From NCBI RefSeq assembly GCF_000801105.2, contig NC_079514.1, forward strand, positions 27,986,227 to 28,050,226: DNA of 64,000 bases, given 5' to 3'. The stretch is from Raphanus sativus. Its lineage: Eukaryota > Streptophyta > Magnoliopsida > Brassicales > Brassicaceae. The position numbers and the translations under genes are program-made. Position 1 is the stretch's first letter. Each line of letters starts with the position of its first letter. Below the pieces are notes generated by a model. That model was not told where the DNA came from. It worked only from the letters and a program-made list of their open reading frames with translations, and did no database searches. Below, piece by piece: positions 56,910-64,000 of the stretch.

Positions 56910-58480
56910 ATGATTGATAGAGATCCTTTTAATCACACTTCTAGCAATAAGCTTTGCTCCAATGAGATTCCGGTGGGAGTGAAGTTGAGCTTTCCAAATC
57001 TACAATATCATGCAACAAGTCTAATAAAATGGTGGAGTAGAACTTGATTGAAGGCCAAGCTGAAGGTTTGGAGATTGCACTTATAATATCATGATCATCG
57101 GAAACAAAAATGATAGCATTAAAGTGGAGATTCTTCATACTTTCTAGTGCCCAACTCCAACTTTCCAAAGATGCTTCAAACTTGCTTGAGATTCCGACAA
57201 AAGATCTCCTACCATTCATGAGAACTTTTCCATCACAATTCCGAATGATTCAAGAGGCTCCACTTTGATGTTTATCCTTGTCCCATGCCGAAGCAATATC
57301 ACATTTAAACCAAGAATCTGGAGGAGGCTTCCAACCAAAAATTATCTTCTTTTTCCTTTCTAGATCAATGGCTTTTTTCTTGATGATCTTGAGTCTTTAT
57401 CTGATACCAATGATCCATTTCTTCAAAAATAGCTTTAATAAAGGAAGAACCAAGATCTATTTTTCCTTCAAAAAGAAATGAGTTTCAATTTTCCCAAATG
57501 GACCAAATAATCCACGGTCCACTTCTTCTGATTTGTTCTGAAATGAGATTGTTATTCCTTGTCTTTAAAACATATAAAATGTTGGAATAGACAGAGGAAG
57601 AATCAAACCCATTGGGAGGATGAGGGAAGTTGCTGGTTGCCCGTTTGTCTTGCTATGGAACAAGCGAAGAGAACATGGTAGTTTATAGATTCACCCTCCA
57701 ACCCACATATCTGACAACGAGAATTTTCATGCCTCGTTCTGTAAGATTGTCAGTAACTGGTAATTCTCCACTAATAACTTTCCGTAATAAAATTTTGATA
57801 TTTGAAACCGTATCAAGTGACCAAATTCTATCCTTGATACCATTTAATGATGATGGCAGCATACCTCCCGCGACAAATGCTTCTTTACTAATTTCTTTTT
57901 CTGCAAGTGCAAGCCAATAACCTGATCTTACCAAATATTCTCCAGAACGAGAGTGATTCCAAATAAAGAAATCCGCAGAAGAGATAATAGGTTTGATCTT
58001 GAGAATGATCTCAACATCTTGAGGGTAAAAAAGATCTTCCTGCAAGCCAAGATTCCAATAATGAGAGTTAGGCATAGAAGATCACTTACTCTAAGATTAA
58101 GATCAACCAAAGTATTCTTCATTAGCGGGATTCACATTCTATCTCCTTCAGCCAACCAAGGAGAAGACCAAACCGAAAGAGAACTTCCATCTCCAACCAT
58201 GTGTCTCAACCCTTTGACTAGAAACTCTTTACCAAATAAGATACTCTTCCAAGTATAAGAAGGGCGAGAACCCTAAGGAAGCAGGAAAATATCTACTCTT
58301 TAAGAATTTACTGAAGAGAGATGAAGGTGAAGAAATGATTATTTTTAAGCTTGTTTAGCTAGAAGAAATTGATTAAAGATTTCTATGTCTTTAAATCCCA
58401 TCTCTCCAAGATCCTTAGGAATACACAGCTTGTCCCAACTAAACCAGTGAATTTTTCCTTTATCTTCCGGAGAATACATC
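56910..58480 (-). pseudogene. LINE (L1-type) 3' fragment: zf-RVT and RNase H domains
   Basis: On the minus strand, from about 58450, the conserved linker [20 protein letters not shown] is followed by SILFGKEFLVKGLRHMVGDG and a zf-RVT-type region (58075-57683: WNHSRSGEYLVRSGY, later ILLRKVISGELPV). A plant RNase H-like domain then ends at 56941 (SWALESMKNL, FVSDDHDIISAI). Several stops and frameshifts separate these parts. The endonuclease and catalytic RT parts are missing, as expected for a 5'-truncated LINE. No poly-A end was fixed. Confidence 0.75.
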
Positions 58481-58697
58481 CGCTTTTCTTGCTTTGATAA
58501 ACGATAAATTCAGTTTCTTCCGATTATTACGTTATTAAATTTTTGATTACTGAAAACTTTATTTAAATATAAATAAAATAGTATTTTTAAATTTAAAGTT
58601 ATGTGAGATAAACATTAGTGTCACTTAGAGAGGGTGAGATGGGTGCTCGCTAATGCGCCATGCACGAGGATATTAGTGATAGGCCTAACTCACACCC

Positions 58698-59034
58698 AAA
58701 AGCTAGCTCAAGAGTGGAGGATTGCCCATACACTTATATATTGCCCAAGGACCATTGTCTCAACCGATGTAGGACAATCTAATAGCCCCTCTCGAGATGT
58801 GGGTGGGAAACGGTCCAACGGAAACAGCCCAAGCCCAACATCTCGGACATACCACAGCAAGATGGGCCATTTTTATAGGCTACATAGGTAGACAACTATT
58901 TATATGGGAAATCATCTTGCTGGGCTTAACCATGGGTTCTGATACCAAAAGCTAGCTCAAGAGTGGAGGATTGCCCATACACTTATATATTGCCCAAGGA
59001 CCATTGTCTCAACCGATGTAGGACAATCTAATAG
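58698..59034 (-). mobile_element. TRIM (miniature LTR retroelement)
   Basis: Two identical 88-bp direct repeats, 58698-58785 and 58947-59034, flank about 160 bp of non-coding DNA. On the minus strand a TGGTATCAGAACC primer site (initiator Met tRNA type) directly follows the right-hand LTR (58947-58935). A purine tract GAGAGGGG precedes the left-hand LTR (58793-58786). The LTR contains the TGTCCTACATCGG motif known from plant TRIMs. No target duplication recognised. It ends about 125 bp beyond the PGLP1 stop codon, in the same orientation. Confidence 0.85.
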
Positions 59035-59158
59035 AGGAAGACGCTTCGAATAAATGAAGCTTGCCAAAATAAGCTAAGAAAAAGTTTATACATAGATAAA
59101 CGTGTGGATTGACTCTGTAGTTGCTGAGTTGTACAGAGTAAAGTGATTTCTTGTTCTA

Positions 59159-61710
59159 TCACACATTAGCTGCTTTGAGGGAGAGAAAATCAGAAATCTT
59201 GCTGGTGTAGAAATCTGGTTGTATCTTGTTCTCAGAGCTTTCCAACATGGAGATTGAAGTAACACCTTCAAGTCAACAAATATAATGTGAAGAAATTTTA
59301 GATGGTTGAAACCGAGACTGTGAAAAGAGAAGAACTGTTTTTAGGGATGATTAGTCATACCAGAGAGGACAAGAAGAGTTTTACAACCACCATTCTGCCC
59401 AAACAAAATATCAGTGTCCAATCTATCACCCACCATGCATATCTGTGACTTTTCAATTCCAAATCTGCACAATTTGTTTTTTAGAAAATGGCAATGCTCA
59501 ATTTTAGGATCAACATTCTCATTACTTGGCAAATATCTTTTGTAAACTAGATGGACGTACAAAACACAAATTTCCTGTGCTTTATGAACTTGTGACTTGT
59601 AGAAAAGACTGATTACGAAACAGAAAGACAGATTAAGAGAATTTAGTCTTACTTGTCTGACAAATAGTCCATCATAAAAGTTGAGGGTTTGCCAACTACA
59701 AGAGGTTCACGTTGACAGGATCCAACAAGAGCACCAACCATAGAGCCACCACCTGAGACCCAGTAAATGCAATGTGGTCACGGATGTTAGAAAGGGGTAA
59801 TCATAGACAAAGAAAGAACTTTTGCATAACCAAAACACTATATATAGACTAGACGTGAATTAACAGGAGAGGACTAAAATCCTAACGACTAAACTAAAGA
59901 AAAAATATAAAAAAAAAGACAGTACAAAAAAAGATACAAGAAGCCAACCTGCCCATTCTTGAGCATCGGTAAGGTGAGTGACAGCATCTCGGTTTGTAGC
60001 AATGAAAAGACAGCCCGGGTTTTCGCGGATACAGAGAGTTCCATACCTTCCATTGAAATGAAGCTATTAGATCACCAAACTCAGGATAAAATTTATATAG
60101 CACAGAGCTCATCCATAGAGCAGTAAGTATATCAGTCCTGAAGTGCCATTTTTTGATGGTACATGTAAATAAAGGAAACACACATAATATGAGGATCTTA
60201 CTGAATTTTGTAGTAGTTGAAATAGCGGTCAAATCCAACCACCACAGCTCCCACCTGGAAAGCATTTTCAGTGAAACTATACTCAGTTATAAATATATAA
60301 ATTGGTATAGGAGGGATGACATACATCATTATCATGCTCCATGAGAAATCCTGGCTTCAGTTCAATTTGTTTTTTACCATCATCCTGTATTTAAAAGAAT
60401 TAACTGTTCAGAATAATGCCAGTTTTGAACAAAGTAAAAGTAGATCACCGAGAACCAAAAGGGGAAAGTTAGAAAGGAAGGTAAACGATACATACCGGAC
60501 CTCCAAGGTATTGAAAACCAGCAAGGTCGAGCTCTTTCAAAATACCCTCCTCACCAATCACGTAGACCTGAATAAAGATGCATCAGAACTTACCGACAAG
60601 CTCTTTTAACCATTTGATTGGCATATGAGACTGGTGACATGTTTTACTAGACGATGCTTATTGAATAGTTTTGACTGAAAGATGGATGGGCTTACCTTCT
60701 TATCTTTGGGGAAATTAATAGACTGCAAGTATGCAGCTGCAGCAAAAGAAGAAGCAAATATTTCCTCCTGTAAAGAAGACTACTTTTTAAATAAATAAAA
60801 AACAAAAACTTATATCTAAAGGGCTAGCTAGACTGGGAACTAAACTACTAACCTCGTTAACATTCAGGCCAAGAGTCTCAAACTTTTTGCCATATTGTTT
60901 CCTAGATTTAGTTGAGTTGTTCGTCACAAAAACCAACCTCTTTCCCTGGATAGTTGTAGAATAGCAATTTTTGATGTAATGGAAGAAACTTCTTAAAAGA
61001 GTCTTGACTCCAAAAAAAAAAAAAAATGCAAAAGCTAAAACTACGTAAAATCAGCTGAAAAGAGAACAATTCAAACTATAGTCAAATTTTCTATGAATTG
61101 AGATTTTGCTTACCAACCTTGGCACGGAGCATATCAAGAGTTTCAGGAACTCCCTCAATCAATTTATCTCCCTTCCAAATGACTCCTACCAACACAACAA
61201 TTAACAAATTGGTTCACCACATTTCGCTTAGAAGATTGATATATATTGTGAGCTACAATGATTGTAAGAATAATCATAATAGCATCTCTTTCTCAATTAT
61301 CTCTCAAGTCGCCAAGCTCTCTCCCCAATGAACACTAACTAACATAACTGTTGTAAGCTCAACATGTTTTGAACGTGACGAGAGAGATGCATAATAGTTT
61401 AGAAGAAAAACACACAGGTCGTATATCATCATTATAAATATAGCATCGTTATTAAAACTGTATGGTCACCGTCACAATCGAAGATAAAAGTTTCAACGGA
61501 ATCGATGAGCTGATCGGCGTTCTCGAGCTGCTGTGCCGCCATAGCTCTCGGTGTCAAATTGGGAGTCATCACACGGAGAGGCTTATGGTCGATTCTGCGA
61601 ATGAAGCCGCCGGAGAAGGAGGAAGAACGAAATCCGGAGGAGACGAAAGGTTTTGAGTTTGGTAAGAGAGAAAGTGAGGAAGAAGAAACAAGTGTTCTGT
61701 TCAGCATCAT
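59159..61710 (-). CDS. PGLP1: Phosphoglycolate phosphatase, chloroplast (photorespiration)
   Basis: Eleven exons on the minus strand: 61710-61470, 61185-61118, 60945-60853, 60767-60696, 60567-60496, 60384-60325, 60254-60202, 60046-59949, 59752-59653, 59464-59361 and 59265-59159, all in phase, about 355 residues. The N-terminal 55-60 residues are a Ser/Arg-rich chloroplast transit peptide. HAD motif I is FIFDCDG with Asp78 (nucleophile) and Asp80 and continues VIWKG across intron 1; the Mg-binding motif GDRLDTD is at 298-304. The enzyme dephosphorylates 2-phosphoglycolate from Rubisco oxygenation to glycolate, the first step of photorespiration. Sequence and exon structure match Arabidopsis PGLP1 (At5g36700/At5g36790, from memory). 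Intact. Confidence 0.96.
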
Positions 61711-62823
61711 CTTTTCTTCTTCGGTTTCCGTTTCTTTTGGAATATTTTTTTAAAAATAATTATAATTGGCTAATACGACTGTGTATGGTGCTGACATGGC
61801 AATTTGGGTGGACGTTGTAGATGAAGATATCATCCCCAAACATTTCTTAGCCTTATACATTGGATGAACCGTAAACGATTTTAGGACACATACTTTACTA
61901 GGTGAGGTCGGGGAAAAAGATCCAAAAACCCGGATCCGAACCAAATCCTTACAAAAAAAAGTAGATACATATATGATGATGATATAAAATGTCTATAAAT
62001 CCCAAGTGTTATTATGCTAATACAATAAAGTACGGACAGCAGATTCAAATCAGTATTGAAGAAGTATTTGAAACTTAAATAACTAACTCAAATACTCAAT
62101 TACATATTTATTTTGATATGATCTTAAAATAAGTTTTCAAAACTTAAACAAATCTTTTAAATATTCAATTTCATTTTTTTATTTTTGTATGATATATAAA
62201 AATACTGAATCCAAACCAAAATAACCTGAATTTGAAACATGCATGGTTACAATATGGATTTCGGGCCGTTCAATCCTGATTTTAGTTTGGTTTCAGTTTG
62301 TTTTTTTTGTTTTTTTGGTATTTTTGTTTACAAAAATTAGAACCATATCTAATTTGGTTTGGTTCGGATTTTATACTACCAATTTTTTGGTTTATTCGGT
62401 TTTATACCAAAAATACATTATTATTTGGTTCGGTTACATATTATATGAATTTTAAAGAGCCATTTTGTCAAAGTTATCAGTTATTAAAAAAATACCAGAT
62501 ATTCATTCTATAACTAATTGAATGTCAAAGAGAAACAAGTAAAATAATCAAATCTAAAACTAAAATCAAAGCTCAAAATTGTGAAAAATAAATAATGAAA
62601 AACAAAACATAAGCATGAAAGAAGTTTTTCGCACTCTTCCATAGTTGGTGACATTGTCCATCAAAGTCATGTTTCCTTCGACTGAACGCAAAATTTTGTT
62701 CGTTTACAGATATTTTTTTAAGAATAACTTCAATGCTTGTAAATATAATAAATCAATTAGATTTTGATCTGCACGCCCATGTGGATGTATATTCCAAAAA
62801 ATATATTGCTATTTATTTTTCAT
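61711..62823. other. PGLP1 promoter side and worn hAT-like repeat
   Basis: 61711-61900 is the likely promoter/5' region of PGLP1; I found no certain TATA box. About 61910-62470 contains CCGAACC, TTTGGTTCGG and similar motifs resembling a degraded member of the GGTTCGG hAT family, without clear ends. Confidence 0.4.
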
Positions 62824-62831
62824 GTCAATAT

Positions 62832-63614
62832 CAAAGCTATAAAAAGTTCAAATCTGAAGAACCAAACCGATCACGATCCAAAAAAGTATTACCAAATCGA
62901 ACCAAAATTGATTAAATATCCAAATTATTAAAAAAATTGATATTTAGACAACCGAAACCATAACCAATTCGAACCAAAGTATTTTGGATATCAAAATGTA
63001 TCCGAAAAAGATTTATATACTTATATATATTTAATCATTTTAATTTAATTGTATATAAAAACATCCTAAATATATATGATACTTTTAGGTTGGTTTAAAT
63101 ACTTGAAAATATATAAAAATAGTCAAATATAAATATCTAACATAGTGGAAGTACACTCAGAACACCAAAAATATTTAAAATAATTATTTATTTCTGATCC
63201 AAAATTTAAACCAAACCAATTTATATGTTAAGTTTAGGTATTCTGACTTATGTTATTCAGATTTATATAGAATTTATTATTTTATTTATAGAATTTTAAA
63301 AATTCAAAATATATAATGAATTTAAAAAAATAATTTAAATGGGTTATTAGAACCGGAACTAAACCCGCAAAAGTCCGAATATAATTCTAAGTGAAATTTA
63401 GAAATATCTGAATGGGACTGAAATCTTTGACCTCGGAAACCTAAAACCCAAATAGATCTGAAACAAACCCCGATGGATACTTGAACGCCCTAATCATAAT
63501 TCGAACTGAAATTTAGAAATATATGAATGAGACTGAAATATTTGATCCTAGAAACCCGAAACCCAAACAGATCTGAAACGAACCGGAATTGATACATGAG
63601 AACGCCCAGCCCTA
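62832..63614. mobile_element. Short hAT-type element, GGTTCGG subfamily, inverted (783 bp)
   Basis: The right end CGCCCAGCCCTA and adjoining 120 bp are the reverse complement of the start of the copy at 23276. The left end CAAAGCTATAAAAAG is a worn version with several G-to-A changes. A perfect 8-bp duplication GTCAATAT (62824-62831 and 63615-63622) fixes both ends. The right terminal segment is tandemly duplicated (about 63392-63493 and 63503-63612). Confidence 0.85.
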
Positions 63615-63829
63615 GTCAATATTATGTATCATATATATGTCATCATATAATTAATTGTATTGGTCCATCATATGAATAATCATATAAGTAATTGTATTTT
63701 GATGCTCTAAGAGTTAAGTTTTATTTGTATTCATGTTTTAATAGATTAGATATTTACAAGTTAAAATATGAATTACCAACTACTAGAGTCCATAAATTCA
63801 TATTCATGCAACATATGTTTGATGCTCTT

Positions 63830-64000
63830 TTGTTTATCATATAAAATTGCAGTTTGGATCCAATTTTGGTGTCAAGATAAGGCTTCAACCATAGGAAGCG
63901 AAAGAGAACTCCTATATGGGTCTAAGATTTGATTGGCAATGCTGAAAGTAGATTCAGATGAAACAGAGGAGACAGAGATCGCAAGAATATCCTTAGCTAT
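63830..64000 (-). pseudogene. hAT transposase C-terminal dimerisation domain, partial
   Basis: The minus strand at the window end reads AKDILAISVSSVSSESTFSI, then DPYRSSLSLPMVEAL, followed by a stop and HQNW. This is the conserved C-terminal (dimerisation) motif of hAT transposases, normally with a cysteine codon where TGA now stands. The rest of the gene would lie right of the window. Confidence 0.8.

Noticed and set aside
1..64000. CRISPR arrays, prokaryotic operons, rRNA genes
   Set aside because: No regular direct-repeat/spacer array or rRNA sequence; all real genes have plant introns.

Overview
The window is nuclear DNA of a flowering plant. Gene structures (GT-AG introns, organelle-targeted proteins), the protein sequences and the repeat families point to Brassicaceae, most likely Brassica or a close relative such as Raphanus. 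Two genes look fully intact: a nuclear PHD-finger/GNAT acetyltransferase-like gene (48000-52247, +, nine coding exons) and the chloroplast phosphoglycolate phosphatase gene PGLP1 (59159-61710, -, eleven exons). From memory, homologues of these two lie close together on Arabidopsis chromosome 5 (At5g36670-At5g36740 area), so the right third is probably a conserved gene island. A third gene, a P-class PPR protein (37154-38905, +, four exons), also looks intact but has lost an upstream ATG.

Layout. 1-12.4 kb: a degenerate Ty3 retrotransposon on the minus strand. The window opens inside its 3' LTR (1-427) and its 5' LTR is 10489-11844. A 100-N gap and a CACTA-type insert ending at 4705 interrupt it, and it sits in an older Ty1-copia fragment (11845-12195) that also carries a hairpin MITE. 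12.4-22.1 kb: AT-rich DNA with a short hAT-type element, a MULE-type MITE, a truncated mitochondrial EF-Tu gene, an RPA-like pseudogene, a SINE-like unit and a PPR fragment. 22.1-38.9 kb: a tandem duplication of a PPR gene with its upstream region. Copy A is broken by an almost intact Ty1-copia element (24741-30602, TSD AAGTT) and has a short hAT element upstream. Copy B keeps the full gene, but its upstream region holds a 4.9-kb Pack-MULE (31697-36628, 9-bp TSD) carrying fragments of GCR1, an FSH-type serine hydrolase and other exons. Each copy serves as the empty site for insertions in the other. 38.9-47.5 kb: AT-rich repeats, Helitron-like palindromes and remains of a minus-strand Tmemb_14/FAX-like gene. 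52.5-59 kb: a hAT element, a MULE-MITE, two nested Harbinger-type MITEs, the 3' part of a LINE and a TRIM retroelement just downstream of PGLP1. 61.7-64 kb: another hAT element and the end of a hAT transposase pseudogene.

The PHD/GNAT product probably acts in chromatin and transcription, and PGLP1 in photorespiration. They are convergent and I see no shared regulation. The most notable part of the window is the gene-capturing MULE inside a fresh tandem PPR duplication, with all boundaries readable at base level.
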